Of a DNA stretch of 64,000 bases, positions 52,465-61,363 are shown piece by piece; the stretch's first letter is position 1; the number at the start of each line of letters is the position of its first letter. The notes below the pieces were generated by a model. It did no database searches and was not told where the DNA came from. It saw only the letters and a program-made list of their open reading frames with translations. The stretch is taken from the NCBI RefSeq assembly GCF_028747205.1, contig NZ_CP112880.1:3720001-3784000 (forward strand), read 5' to 3'. Made by a program: the position numbers and the translations under genes. Origin of the DNA: Streptomyces sp. CA-278952. Lineage in GTDB: Bacteria > Actinomycetota > Actinomycetes > Streptomycetales > Streptomycetaceae.

Positions 52465-53421
52465 TCACCCGGTGAAGCGGCCGGTCTTCGTGAGCGGGCC
52501 GTACGCGTCCGGGCGGCGGGTGGTCAGGAACGGGAACAGCTCCAGCCAGTCGCGGCGGGCGTCGAGATCGAGATCGGCGACCAGCACGGCGGGCTCGTCG
52601 CGCGGGGCCTGGGCCAGGACGCGGCCGTACGGGTCCACGATGAAGGAGCTGCCGTAGAAGGTGAGGCCGTTCTCCGCGCCGATGCGGTTCGGCACGATCA
52701 TGAAGGTGGCGTTGGCGATGGCGTTCCCGGTGATCACCTTCTGCCAGAGCGGCTGGGAGTCGAAGCCGGGGAAGCCGGGCTCGGAGCCGATGGCGGTCGG
52801 GTAGACGAGGACGTCGGCCCCGGCGAGCGAGTAGGCGCGCGCCAGCTCCGGGAACCACTGGTCCCAGCAGGTCGGCAGGCCGAGACGGGCCTCGTCGACC
52901 GTGACCAGCGGGAAGGCGTCGTCGCCCGCCGGACCGGGGCGGAACCAGTCGTCCTCGTAATACCCCTCGGTGACCGGGATGTGGGTCTTACGGGTGCGCT
53001 GGGCGAGGGTGCCGTCGGGGGCGACGAGGATCGCGGTGTTGTAGCCGAGGCCGTCGTCCTCACCGCCGGGCGCCGGAGCCTTCTCGTACAGCGAGGCGTG
53101 CACGTACACGCCGTGCTCGCGGGCGGCCTCGGCCGCGAAGGTGAAGGTGGGGCCGGTCAGCAGCTCCTCCGGCCCGGCGGGCCCGGGGTGGTCGGCCCGG
53201 CGCACGACGGCGAAGTACGGCGACAGCGTCAGCTCCTGGAGGCAGACCACGCGGGCGCCCTCGGCCGCGGCGAGCCGGATGCCCTCCAGCAGGGCGGCCC
53301 GGTGCTCGGCGGGGTCCCGGTGCCAGCGCTGCTGGACCGCCGCCACGCGCAGGGGGGCGCGCTCGGCGGGGCGGGTCCGGGTCGGGGAAGCGGGCGGGTT
53401 GTACGCGGTGATCAGACGCAT
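52465..53421 (-). CDS. Nitrilase-superfamily amidase, N-carbamoylputrescine amidase-like
   Basis: The protein is 318 aa. The catalytic triad of the C-N hydrolase fold is visible: Glu in VCLQELTLSPYF, Lys in RKTHIPVTEGYYEDDWF, and Cys in LPTCWDQWFPELAR. The KTHIP...GYYED and DQWFPE context and the length favour N-carbamoylputrescine amidase or beta-ureidopropionase-type substrates. It is divergent from a LacI regulator with two perfect operators in the gap. A role in polyamine or carbamoyl-amine catabolism is inferred. Confidence 0.82.
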   Translation of the reverse strand: MRLITAYNPPASPTRTRPAERAPLRVAAVQQRWHRDPAEHRAALLEGIRLAAAEGARVVCLQELTLSPYFAVVRRADHPGPAGPEELLTGPTFTFAAEAAREHGVYVHASLYEKAPAPGGEDDGLGYNTAILVAPDGTLAQRTRKTHIPVTEGYYEDDWFRPGPAGDDAFPLVTVDEARLGLPTCWDQWFPELARAYSLAGADVLVYPTAIGSEPGFPGFDSQPLWQKVITGNAIANATFMIVPNRIGAENGLTFYGSSFIVDPYGRVLAQAPRDEPAVLVADLDLDARRDWLELFPFLTTRRPDAYGPLTKTGRFTG

Positions 53422-53502
53422 GGCGGGGTTCCTGGGGAGGGAGGGACCGACGGCCCTCGGGGAGGGAGGGGCCGACGGGGCGGGTGCGAGGCGGGGAGTG
53501 CA

Positions 53503-53557
53503 TGCCGGAACGTTCCGGCACTGCCCGGGAATCTAACCCTGCCGGAACGTTCCGGCA
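53503..53557. promoter_or_regulatory. Pair of perfect 18-bp LacI-type operators
   Basis: The palindrome tgccggaacgttccggca occurs identically at 53503-53520 and 53540-53557, with centres 37 bases apart. A CG centre and perfect dyads are typical of LacI-family sites. It lies between the amidase gene and the LacI gene and so could control both promoters. Confidence 0.92.
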
Positions 53558-53599
53558 ACCCCCGCCCCACCCACCGGCGAACGTCTAGACTTCACCCCC

Positions 53600-54745
53600 G
53601 TGACCTCCCGGACCGTGACCCTGCTCGATGTCGCCCGCGCCGCCGGGGTCTCCAAGAGCACCGTCTCCGACGCGCTCCAGGGCTCGGGGCGGGTCGCGGA
53701 AGCCACCCGGGACCGGGTCCGCGCGGTCGCGGAGCAGCTCGGCTACCGCCCCAACAGCGCCGCCCGGCGGCTGCGCCGCGCCAGCACCGGAGCCGTCGGG
53801 CTGCATCTGCCGACGACCGCGACCCGGCTGGACTACTACATGAACCTCGCCTTCGGGGCGGTCGAGCGCGCCCAGGAGGACGGGCTCGACATGGTGCTGC
53901 TCGCCCCCTCGGCGGCGGCGGGCGGGCGGATCGCCTCACGCGTCGACGGCCTGCTGGTGATCGACCCCGAGGCCGGCGACAGCGCGGTGCCGGGGCTGCT
54001 CGAAGCGGGCGTCCCGGTGGTGACCGGCGAGCGCTACCTCGGCCCGGCCACCGGCCCCAGCGGCGCCGTGGTCTGCGACAACGCCGCCTCGCTGACCGCC
54101 CTCCTCGACCATGTCACCGAGCACGGCGCCCGCCGCCCCGCACTCCTCGCCCCGTCCGGCTCCTCCGCCTGGGCGACCGCCCTGCGCGCGACGGCCGGAT
54201 CCTGGGGGCGGGCCCACGGGGTGGCGGTGACCCTGCGCACCGTGCCCTTCGCCGCGACCCCGGCCGAGGCCGAGGCGGCCACCCGGGAACTGCTCGCCGC
54301 CGACCCCGCCGTGGACGCCGTGATCTGCGCCCCCGACGGCTCGGCCCCCGGCGTCCTGCGCGCGGCGGCGGCCCTCGGCCGGAAGGTCGGGGGGAGCGGC
54401 GGAACCTACCCGGGCGCCGCACCCACCGGAACCCACCGGGGCGGCGTACTCGACGGAAACGACCCGAGCGGCACACCCACCGGAACCCACCCGAGCGGCG
54501 TACCCGCCACAAACGACCCGGGCGCCCCGCCCGGAGGTGGCCTCCTCGTCGCGTCCTGCGTCGACGGCACCGCCACCCGGGGCGCGCAGCCGCCCGTCAC
54601 CGCCGTCGACCTGCGCCCCGCCGCGTACGGCCGCGCCTGCGCCGAGCTGCTCTGCGACATCCTCGGGGGCCGCGCGGCCCCCGACACCGTCCGCCTGCAC
54701 GCCTGGACCCTGGAGACCCGCGCGTCGACAGCGTCGACGGGCTGA
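53600..54745 (+). CDS. LacI-family transcriptional regulator
   Basis: The 381-aa protein starts at GTG. The N-terminal helix-turn-helix TLLDVARAAGVSKSTVSDAL and hinge NSAARRLRRASTGAVGLHL are clear, followed by a periplasmic-binding-protein-like effector domain (VDGLLVIDPEAGD, AVVCDNAASLTALLDHV). Between about residues 268 and 315 there is an insertion of near-repeats (AAPTGTHRGG, SGTPTGTHPSGVP) not normal for the fold, where a beta strand would be expected. It probably represses itself and the amidase gene through the two operators upstream. Confidence 0.88.
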   Translation: MTSRTVTLLDVARAAGVSKSTVSDALQGSGRVAEATRDRVRAVAEQLGYRPNSAARRLRRASTGAVGLHLPTTATRLDYYMNLAFGAVERAQEDGLDMVLLAPSAAAGGRIASRVDGLLVIDPEAGDSAVPGLLEAGVPVVTGERYLGPATGPSGAVVCDNAASLTALLDHVTEHGARRPALLAPSGSSAWATALRATAGSWGRAHGVAVTLRTVPFAATPAEAEAATRELLAADPAVDAVICAPDGSAPGVLRAAAALGRKVGGSGGTYPGAAPTGTHRGGVLDGNDPSGTPTGTHPSGVPATNDPGAPPGGGLLVASCVDGTATRGAQPPVTAVDLRPAAYGRACAELLCDILGGRAAPDTVRLHAWTLETRASTASTG

Positions 54746-54860
54746 CCAACCTCGGGCGAACGGCGACCGCTTGCCGTCCTCCGCGTCTCCGCAATGTGAA
54801 CGTTGTGAGTCGACTGGCAACTGGCGTGGCGGCCTTGACATTTCACCGCGCGGCCGATGA

Positions 54861-54873
54861 TAAGATCATCTTA
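54861..54873. promoter_or_regulatory. Short AT-rich palindrome upstream of the conservon
   Basis: The sequence taagatcatctta is a 13-base dyad (arms taagat/atctta around one C) in an AT-rich patch, unusual for this GC-rich window. It stands about 175 bases upstream of cvnA. It may be an operator or promoter element for the conservon. The leader 54874-55045 holds no other gene. Confidence 0.4.
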
Positions 54874-55045
54874 CTTCCAGTGGGCTGATGGCGTATGGGG
54901 GCATTCCGGGAGGGATGAAATCCTCGGCCCCACCTTCGGAGGGGCACCTCCCGAAGCGGCGCACGGTCGTGGCGAACGAGCCCTGACTGCGTGCCGCCTG
55001 ACGGGGTGTCAAGCCGTTTCCGCCATGGCACTTGAAGTGAGTCTC

Positions 55046-56305
55046 ATGACATTTCCACAGGGCCCCGTCATCTGGGCGCTGGTTGTCGTAGCACTGGTCG
55101 CCGTGGGTGCCGTTCTGCGGGCTCGCGCGACCAACGTCAAGCTCCGCAGACACCATGCGGAGCTGCGCCAGGAGCGCGATGCGCTCCTGCACCAACGGGA
55201 CGAACTCCACGTCGTCCACAACGGTCTGCTCCAGCGTCAGTCCACCGAGCTGGCGGAGGTCCGCAAGGACGCCGAGGAGGAGACCAAGGCCGTCCTCAAG
55301 GCCGCCGTCCGCACCCTCCAGGGCCTCGCGGACGAACAGCAGGTCGTGATCGAGAAGGCCCAGCGCAAGTACGGCGACGACCCCGGGATCCTCGCCGACC
55401 TGATGGCCATGGACCACGCCAACAGCCAGTTCGGCCGGCGCGCCCAGGGCATCGCCGTGCTCTGCGGCGGCTGGCTCGGCCGGCGCGAGACCGTGGCCTC
55501 CGTCTTCGACGTGGCCCGCAGCGCCCAGGGCCGTATCCGGCACTTCGACCGGGTCCGGGTCAACGGCCAGGTGAACTTCTCCGTCGTGAGCCGGGCCGTC
55601 GAGCCGGTCGCCGTGGTCCTCGCCGAGCTGCTCGCCAACGCCACGAACTACTCCGCCCCCGGCACCCCGGTCGAGATCAACATCCAGGCCGTGCCGACGG
55701 GCGTCTGCCTCATCGTCGACGACGCCGGCCTCGGCATGGGCCAGGAGGAGAAGGACCGCGCGGCGGCACTCCTCTCCCCCCAGGCCGCGATCAGCGTCTC
55801 CAGCCTGGGCATCCCGCCGCAGTTCGGGTTCGCCGTCTCCGGGATGCTCGCCGCCCGCTACGGCTTCCGGGTCTCGGTGGACTCCGTTTCCCCCTATGGA
55901 GGCGTACGCGCGGTGGTCCTCATCCCCGACGAACTGCTCACCACCGAGGCGCCGCCCACCGCGGCGCCCGTCGAAGCCCCCGAAGCGGCGGCCCTTCCCC
56001 ACCCGCCGCAGGAGCAGCGGGTGCGGCAGGCCGACCAGTGGCAGGCCCCGGCTCCGGCGCCCACCCCGCTCTTCCCGCCCGCCCCGCAGCAGCCCGACAC
56101 CGCCACCCAGCCGCTGGCCCAGATCACCACCACCCCCGGAGGGCTGCCGAAGCGTCGTCGTAAGAGCCCGGTCTCCGCGGTGCCATCGGCGGAACCGGAG
56201 CCCGTGCGCAGCAACGAGGAGACCGCCTCCCGACTGGGCGCGTTCCAGCGCGGCACCCGGTCGGGACGCGACACGACGACGACGGAAGGACCCGAGTTCC
56301 AGTGA
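55046..56305 (+). CDS. cvnA: Conservon sensor kinase-like protein CvnA
   Basis: The protein is 419 aa from ATG 55046 (MTFPQGPVIW); an ATG at 55025 is also possible. One N-terminal transmembrane helix (VIWALVVVALVAVGAVL) is followed by a coiled coil (residues 30-90), then a GHKL ATPase domain with N box AELLANATNYSAPGTPVE and G1 box VDDAGLGM. GFAVSGMLAARYG is in the G2 position. There is no periplasmic sensor loop and no obvious phospho-His box, as is usual for CvnA. The Pro-rich tail is 130 residues. It heads the cvnABCD-P450 operon, overlapping cvnB by four bases. In conservons CvnA anchors a complex regulating the CvnD GTPase. Confidence 0.88.
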   Translation: MTFPQGPVIWALVVVALVAVGAVLRARATNVKLRRHHAELRQERDALLHQRDELHVVHNGLLQRQSTELAEVRKDAEEETKAVLKAAVRTLQGLADEQQVVIEKAQRKYGDDPGILADLMAMDHANSQFGRRAQGIAVLCGGWLGRRETVASVFDVARSAQGRIRHFDRVRVNGQVNFSVVSRAVEPVAVVLAELLANATNYSAPGTPVEINIQAVPTGVCLIVDDAGLGMGQEEKDRAAALLSPQAAISVSSLGIPPQFGFAVSGMLAARYGFRVSVDSVSPYGGVRAVVLIPDELLTTEAPPTAAPVEAPEAAALPHPPQEQRVRQADQWQAPAPAPTPLFPPAPQQPDTATQPLAQITTTPGGLPKRRRKSPVSAVPSAEPEPVRSNEETASRLGAFQRGTRSGRDTTTTEGPEFQ

Positions 56306-56706
56306 ACCCCGATCTGTCCTGGGTGCTCAACGACCTGCTCCAGGTGCCCGGCGCCCGGCACGCGATCCTGGTGTCCGCCGACGGCCTGCTGCTCGCCAAC
56401 TCCAGCGAGATCGGCCGGGACGACGCGGAGACCGTCGCCGCGGCGATGAGCTCCATGCAGTCCCTCAGCCGGGCCGTCGCCCCCTTCATCGGGACCCGTG
56501 AACCGGGCCGCTGGCGGCAGACGCTCCTGGAGTACGAGGACGGCTGGATCTTCCTGATCGCCGCCGGCACCGGCGCCTACCTGGCCGCCACCGCCGCCGC
56601 CGAGGTGGATATGGAAGCGATGTCCTTCCGGATGCAGCAGCAGGTCACCGCACTGGGGAAGGCGATGACCACGCCGCCCCGCCAGAACGCGAGCAGCGAG
56701 ATATGA
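56302..56706 (+). CDS. cvnB: Conservon roadblock/LC7 protein CvnB
   Basis: The protein is 134 aa. GTG overlaps the cvnA stop (GTGA). The roadblock/LC7 fold is visible: LSWVLNDLLQVPGARHAILV, SADGLLLANS, then SLSRAVAPFIG and GWIFLIAAGTGAYLAA. These proteins regulate small GTPases, here presumably CvnD (MglB-like role). It is also coupled to cvnC by a four-base overlap. Confidence 0.92.
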   Translation: MNPDLSWVLNDLLQVPGARHAILVSADGLLLANSSEIGRDDAETVAAAMSSMQSLSRAVAPFIGTREPGRWRQTLLEYEDGWIFLIAAGTGAYLAATAAAEVDMEAMSFRMQQQVTALGKAMTTPPRQNASSEI

Positions 56707-57077
56707 CGGCGCCGGGCGAGGAGCAGCAGGTCAGCAGCGGGTTCGTCCGGTCCTACGTCATCACCGGCGGACGGGGCCTGCCCGACGCGGACGACCTCTC
56801 CCTGGTCACCCTGGTCACCCTCGCGCCCGACCGCCAGCCGCCCCCGAGCCAGAGCCCCGAGGTCAAGGCGATCTGGGAGCTGTGCTCCGGCGGCTATCTG
56901 TCGGTGGCCGAGGTCGCCGGCCACCTCGGCCTGCCGGTCGGGGTGGCCCGTCTCCTGCTCCAGGATTTAAACCAGCAGGGACACCTGCTGCGCCGGAAGG
57001 CGCCGCCGCCTGCCCAGCTCGTTGACAGGAAGATCCTCGAAGAGGTGTTGCATGGACTACAAGTCCGTTTCGGCTGA
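56703..57077 (+). CDS. cvnC: Conservon DUF742 protein CvnC
   Basis: The 124-aa protein is a DUF742 winged-helix protein (FVRSYVITGGRGLPDADDLS, ELCSGGYLSVAEVAGHLGLP, VGVARLLLQDLNQQGHLLRR). It is always third in conservons; its precise role is unknown. It overlaps cvnB by four bases and cvnD by 26. Confidence 0.92.
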   Translation: MTAPGEEQQVSSGFVRSYVITGGRGLPDADDLSLVTLVTLAPDRQPPPSQSPEVKAIWELCSGGYLSVAEVAGHLGLPVGVARLLLQDLNQQGHLLRRKAPPPAQLVDRKILEEVLHGLQVRFG

Positions 57078-57642
57078 GAGCATCTATGTGCCGGACGCGG
57101 TGCAGCGCGCGGCGAAGATCCTCGTCGTCGGGCACTTCGCCGTGGGCAAGACGACGCTGATCGGCACACTGTCCGAGATCACCCCGCTGCGCACCGAGGA
57201 GCGGATGACGCAGGCCGCGGCCCAGGTCGACGATCTGCGCGGCGCCCCCGACAAGAAGACGACGACGGTCGCTCTGGACTTCGGACGCCTGACGCTCAGC
57301 GACGAACTGGTCCTGTACCTGTTCGGCACGCCGGGCCAGCAGCGGTTCGTGGAGCTGTGGGAGGACATGGCGCGCGGCTCGCTGGGCGCGCTGCTCCTGG
57401 TCGACCCGGCGCGGCTGGCCGATACGTTCCCCGTCATCGACCTGGTCGAGACGTACGGGCTGGAGTACGCGGTCGCCGTCAACAGCTTCGACCCGTACTC
57501 GCAGCACGCCGAGAACGAACTGCGCGAGGCGCTCGACCTGCTGCCGGACACCCCGGTCGTCTTCTGCGACGCCCGGGACCAGAACTCCTCCGCACAGGCC
57601 CTGATCATCCTCGTCCGCCATCTTCTCGCGCACGCGGCCTGA
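57052..57642 (+). CDS. cvnD: Conservon Ras-like GTPase CvnD
   Basis: The protein is 196 aa from ATG 57052, with AGAGG six bases upstream and its start inside cvnC. The P-loop GHFAVGKTTLIGTLSE and switch II LFGTPGQQRFVELWED are clear. AVNSFDP occupies the NKxD position, with DARD after it. This matches the prokaryotic MglA-like GTPases of conservons, the output switch of the complex. Confidence 0.92.
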   Translation: MDYKSVSAESIYVPDAVQRAAKILVVGHFAVGKTTLIGTLSEITPLRTEERMTQAAAQVDDLRGAPDKKTTTVALDFGRLTLSDELVLYLFGTPGQQRFVELWEDMARGSLGALLLVDPARLADTFPVIDLVETYGLEYAVAVNSFDPYSQHAENELREALDLLPDTPVVFCDARDQNSSAQALIILVRHLLAHAA

Positions 57643-57707
57643 CCCACCCCCAGACGTATCCCGAGCCGGGGCCGACCGGGCCCCGCGATCACACCGAGGA
57701 AGCCGAC

Positions 57708-59117
57708 ATGGACCCGCAGCCGGGAGCCACCCCGTACAGCGCGCCCGCCGGGTGCCCCATGCACCAGCAGCAGACGTCGCTGTACGGACCGGAGTTCGCC
57801 GCCGATCCGCACCGCTTCTACGACGCGTCCCGGGCACACGGCCCCGCCGCGCCCATCGAGCTGGCCCCCGGGGTGGAGGCCACGCTGATCGTGCAGCACG
57901 AGGCGGCGCTGCGGGTGCTCCAGAACCCGGCGATCTTCGCCCGGGACGCGCGGCGCTGGGCCGCGCTGCGCGAGGGCGCCATACCCATGGACAGCCCCGT
58001 CCTGCCGATGATGGTGTACCGGCCCAACTGCCTGTTCACCGACGGCGCGGAGCACCTGCGGCTGCGCAAGGCGGTCACCGAGTCGCTGTCGCGGCTCAAC
58101 AGCTCCCGGCTGAGCCGGGACGTCGAGCGGATCGCCGACTACCTGATCGACCAGTTCATCGAGCGCGGCACCGCCGATCTGCTCAACGAGTACGCCAAGC
58201 TCCTGCCGCTGCTGCTGTTCAACCAGCTCTTCGGCTGCCCCGGCGACATCGGCGACCGGCTGACCCGCTCGATGTCCGCCATCTTCGACGGCGAGGACGT
58301 CCTCCGCGCCAACGCCGAGCTGACCGAGTGCCTGATGGAGCTGGTCGCGATCAAGCGCCGCCAGCCCGGCGAGGACATCACCTCCTGGCTGATCCAGCAC
58401 CCGGCGGGGCTGCGGGACGAGGAGCTGAAGGACCAGCTGGTGATGCTGATGGGCGCCGGCGTGGAGCCGGAGCGCAATCTGATCGGCAACGCGCTGCTGC
58501 TGATGCTCGCGGGCGACCAGCCGGGCACGCCCGAGCGGCGCGGCTCGGGGATGCTCGTCGAGGACGCGCTGGACGACGTCCTGTGGAACAACCCGCCGAT
58601 CGCCAACTACGCGACGCACTACCCGGTGCGGGACATCGAGCTGGACGGGGTCGTGCTGAAGGCGGAGACCCCCGTACTGATCAGCTTCGCCGCCGCGAAC
58701 AGCGACCCGGGGCTCACCGACGCCCGCCAGACCCTGAGCAAGGGCGCCCACCTGGCCTGGGGCGCGGGCCCGCACGTGTGCCCGGCGAAGTCGCCCGCGA
58801 CGCTGATCGCGCTGACCGCGATCGAGAAGATCCTCAACACCGTCCCGGACCTCGCACTGGCCGTGCCCGCCTCGGGTGTGGCCTGGCGGCCCGGCCCGTT
58901 CCACCGGGCCCTGGTCGCGCTGCCCGTACGGTTCACCCCGACGGCCGCGCGGCGTGCGGGGACCGGGACGCAGCCCCCGGCCCCGACCTCGGCCCAGCTG
59001 CCCGACCCGTTCCGGAACACTTCCGCCGCACCCTCGGTGACGCCCCGTCACGCCTCGGAGCCGGCCAAGAAGCAGAAGGGCTGGTGGAGTTCGTTCCTCG
59101 ACGTGTTCCGCGTATGA
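57708..59117 (+). CDS. cvnE: Cytochrome P450, CYP157-like conservon member (no ExxR)
   Basis: The protein is 469 aa from ATG 57708, with GAGGA before it. The heme ligand is in AWGAGPHVCPAKSPA. At the K-helix, where ExxR is normally invariant, it reads DDVLWNNPP, so the Arg and the Glu are both replaced. This agrees with CYP157C1 of S. coelicolor, known for the same loss. The I-helix segment MLMGAGVEPERNLIG also lacks the usual (A/G)GxxT oxygen motif. A Pro/Thr/Lys tail of 50 residues ends GWWSSFLDVFRV. It is directly after cvnD, as in P450-bearing conservons. The substrate is unknown; monooxygenase activity is uncertain. Confidence 0.85.
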   Translation: MDPQPGATPYSAPAGCPMHQQQTSLYGPEFAADPHRFYDASRAHGPAAPIELAPGVEATLIVQHEAALRVLQNPAIFARDARRWAALREGAIPMDSPVLPMMVYRPNCLFTDGAEHLRLRKAVTESLSRLNSSRLSRDVERIADYLIDQFIERGTADLLNEYAKLLPLLLFNQLFGCPGDIGDRLTRSMSAIFDGEDVLRANAELTECLMELVAIKRRQPGEDITSWLIQHPAGLRDEELKDQLVMLMGAGVEPERNLIGNALLLMLAGDQPGTPERRGSGMLVEDALDDVLWNNPPIANYATHYPVRDIELDGVVLKAETPVLISFAAANSDPGLTDARQTLSKGAHLAWGAGPHVCPAKSPATLIALTAIEKILNTVPDLALAVPASGVAWRPGPFHRALVALPVRFTPTAARRAGTGTQPPAPTSAQLPDPFRNTSAAPSVTPRHASEPAKKQKGWWSSFLDVFRV

Positions 59118-59261
59118 CCCACACGCCGACAATTCGCGTATGACAACGGGCATTTAGTGACGATTGCATGTGACGGGGGCAACAAAGAACGATGCTTGGC
59201 GCCGATATCCGGAGGGGTAGGTTCAGTGCGGTAACCACGGGCCTAGGTCGAGGAACTCTGC

Positions 59262-60515
59262 GTGAGCATCACTGGCGGTACATCCAGGACGCCCGACGGA
59301 CGGCGCGCGGTCATCGGTCTGCTCCGCAGACTCCATTCCCCGGAAGGACAGGCCGAGCCGTACGGAATACTCGCGGAGCTCCGGGCGATGGGTGACGTCG
59401 TCCGCGCTCCGTGGAACGGGTATTTCGTCACCGGCTTCGACGCCTGCAGCCAGGTGCTCCGGGGCCGCAACTGGCTCGCCCCGGATCTCGCCTGGCAGCA
59501 GCGGCAGGACGACTCCAAGCAGTGGGACGCGATAGCGACCCGGGAGATGACCACCACGCTCGCCCGGCTCAACGCCCCCGAGCACACCTGCCAGCGCCGC
59601 TCACTGGGCAACCTCTTCGACCGTTCCACCATCGAACGCCTCACCCCCGACGTCGAGCGCGACGCCGACCGGCTCCTGGACGAGCTGGCGGGCAAGCTCC
59701 GCTGGGGCGAGGCCGACTTCGTCTCCACCGTCAGCGAGCAGCTGCCGATCAGCACGGTCGGCGGCTGGCTGGGGATACCGCCCGAGGACCATCCGGACAT
59801 CCTGGAGATCACCCACAACCAGGTGTTCGCCCAGGAACTGCTCCCCACCAAGTCGCAGCTGGCCGTCTCCGCGGAGGCGACCCTGCGGCTGCGGGCCTAC
59901 TTCACCGGTCTGGTCGCCCGCCGCCGGGCGGAGCCCCGCCACGACGTGCTGACCGGCTGGATCCACACCTGGGACGCGATGGAGCCGGACCGGGAGCGGG
60001 CGGACGAGATCCTCTACCGGCTCACCATGTTCGTCACCATCGCCTCGCTGGAGACCACCGCGACGCTGCTCACCTCGATGACCTCCCTGCTGACCGAGCC
60101 TGGCCGGTGGGCGTGGCTGCGGAAGTACCCGGAGCACATCGACGCGGCCGTGGACGAGGTCCTGCGCCACGACCCGCCCATCCACATCAACACCCGGATC
60201 GCCGCCGAGGACACCGTCCTGGCCGGGGTCCCGATCAAGAAGGACAGCATGATCCACGTCCTGTACGGCGCGGCCAACCACGATCCGCGGCGGAATCCGG
60301 ACCCGGGCGCCTTCGACATCCTGCGCGGCGGCAGCCACCTCACGTTCGGCGGCGGGGTGCACTACTGCCTGGGCGCGGCGCTGGCCAAGCTGGAGGCGCG
60401 GACGCTGCTGGCGCGGATGCTGGATCGTTTCCCCACGCTGCACACCGTCTCGCGGCCGGTGTACGCCCCCCGGATGGTGTTCAGACGGATCACCTCCCTG
60501 GGCGTGGCCCTGTGA
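59262..60515 (+). CDS. Cytochrome P450, second conservon-associated P450
   Basis: The protein is 417 aa from GTG 59262. It carries the I-helix motif FVTIASLETTATLLTS, the K-helix ExxR in DEVLRHDPPIHINTR, and the heme-ligand loop FGGGVHYCLGAALAKLE, so it keeps all P450 hallmarks, unlike its neighbour. The spacing from the CYP157-like gene is 144 bases, leaving room for a separate promoter. Pairing of a CYP157 with an orthodox P450 is known in conservons. The stop overlaps the next gene (GTGA). Confidence 0.88.
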   Translation: MSITGGTSRTPDGRRAVIGLLRRLHSPEGQAEPYGILAELRAMGDVVRAPWNGYFVTGFDACSQVLRGRNWLAPDLAWQQRQDDSKQWDAIATREMTTTLARLNAPEHTCQRRSLGNLFDRSTIERLTPDVERDADRLLDELAGKLRWGEADFVSTVSEQLPISTVGGWLGIPPEDHPDILEITHNQVFAQELLPTKSQLAVSAEATLRLRAYFTGLVARRRAEPRHDVLTGWIHTWDAMEPDRERADEILYRLTMFVTIASLETTATLLTSMTSLLTEPGRWAWLRKYPEHIDAAVDEVLRHDPPIHINTRIAAEDTVLAGVPIKKDSMIHVLYGAANHDPRRNPDPGAFDILRGGSHLTFGGGVHYCLGAALAKLEARTLLARMLDRFPTLHTVSRPVYAPRMVFRRITSLGVAL

Positions 60516-61339
60516 AGCTCCCGCTCCCCGAATTCCTCATGCCGGCCGGCCGCTCCGAGGAGCACTCGCCGACGGTACGCGCCCGGCGCGAGGGGCCCGT
60601 CCTGTACGTGGAGCTGCACGCGCCGGACACCGGCAACGCGGTGACCGAGGCGATGCTCGACGAGCTGCTGGACATCGTCGCCGCCCCGGACCCCGAGGTG
60701 CGGGTGCTGGTGCTCAGCGGCGCGGGGGACGACTTCTGCCTGGGCGGGAACCGCACCGAGTTCGCCGAGTGGCTGGAGGAGGACCCCGCCGGCCGGGGCA
60801 TCCGGGTCGCCGGGGAGAAGGCCCGCCGGGTCTGCGAGGCGATCTCCGGCGGCCGGGCGGTGACCATCGCCCGGGTGCAGGGCAAGGCGGTCGGCGCGGG
60901 GTTCGCGCTGGCCCTCGCCTGCGATCTGCGGGTCGGCGCGGACACCGCCGCCTTCCGGCTGCCGGAGCTGGCGCTCGGGCTGCCGACCGCCTGGGGCGGG
61001 CTGCTGCCCCGGCTGATCCACGAGGTGGGCGCGGCCCGGGTCCGCGAGCTGATCCTCACCGGCCGGGCCTTCGGCGCCGCCGAGGCGTACGCGCTGTCGG
61101 TGCTCCAGCGGGTGGTGCCCGAGGCGGAGCTGGACGCCGCGGTCGCCGCCTGGGCGAAGCCGGTGGTCCGCCGCCCGGAGGCCGCGCTGCGGGTCACCAA
61201 GGCGCTGCTGAACTCCTACGCCGCCGCCACCCGGCTGGCCGACCCCTCGTTCCTCGACGCGGAGCTGATGGCCTCGGTCGCGGCGGCCACCCGGCGCTCT
61301 CCGGCGGGCGGCAACGGGGCGGGCGGGGCACACTCGTAA
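60512..61339 (+). CDS. Enoyl-CoA hydratase/isomerase family protein
   Basis: The 275-aa protein is coupled to the P450 (GTGA overlap). The crotonase fold shows LSGAGDDFCLGGNRTEF (oxyanion hole strand) and KAVGAGFALALACDLRVGAD (second oxyanion hole and substrate loop). PELALGLPTAWGGLLPRLIH sits where the catalytic Glu often lies. Coupled translation with a P450 suggests sequential oxidation and hydration or isomerisation of an acyl substrate; this is inference. The CoA-binding Arg/Lys is not obvious. Confidence 0.8.
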   Translation: MKLPLPEFLMPAGRSEEHSPTVRARREGPVLYVELHAPDTGNAVTEAMLDELLDIVAAPDPEVRVLVLSGAGDDFCLGGNRTEFAEWLEEDPAGRGIRVAGEKARRVCEAISGGRAVTIARVQGKAVGAGFALALACDLRVGADTAAFRLPELALGLPTAWGGLLPRLIHEVGAARVRELILTGRAFGAAEAYALSVLQRVVPEAELDAAVAAWAKPVVRRPEAALRVTKALLNSYAAATRLADPSFLDAELMASVAAATRRSPAGGNGAGGAHS

Positions 61340-61363
61340 AAACCCGAGTGGGAGGTCTCCGGC

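Noticed and set aside
61340..61363. Manganese riboswitch (yybP-ykoY type) before the TerC gene
   Set aside because: Only 24 bases separate the genes, too short for the aptamer, and no matching structure lies in the preceding coding sequence that I can see.
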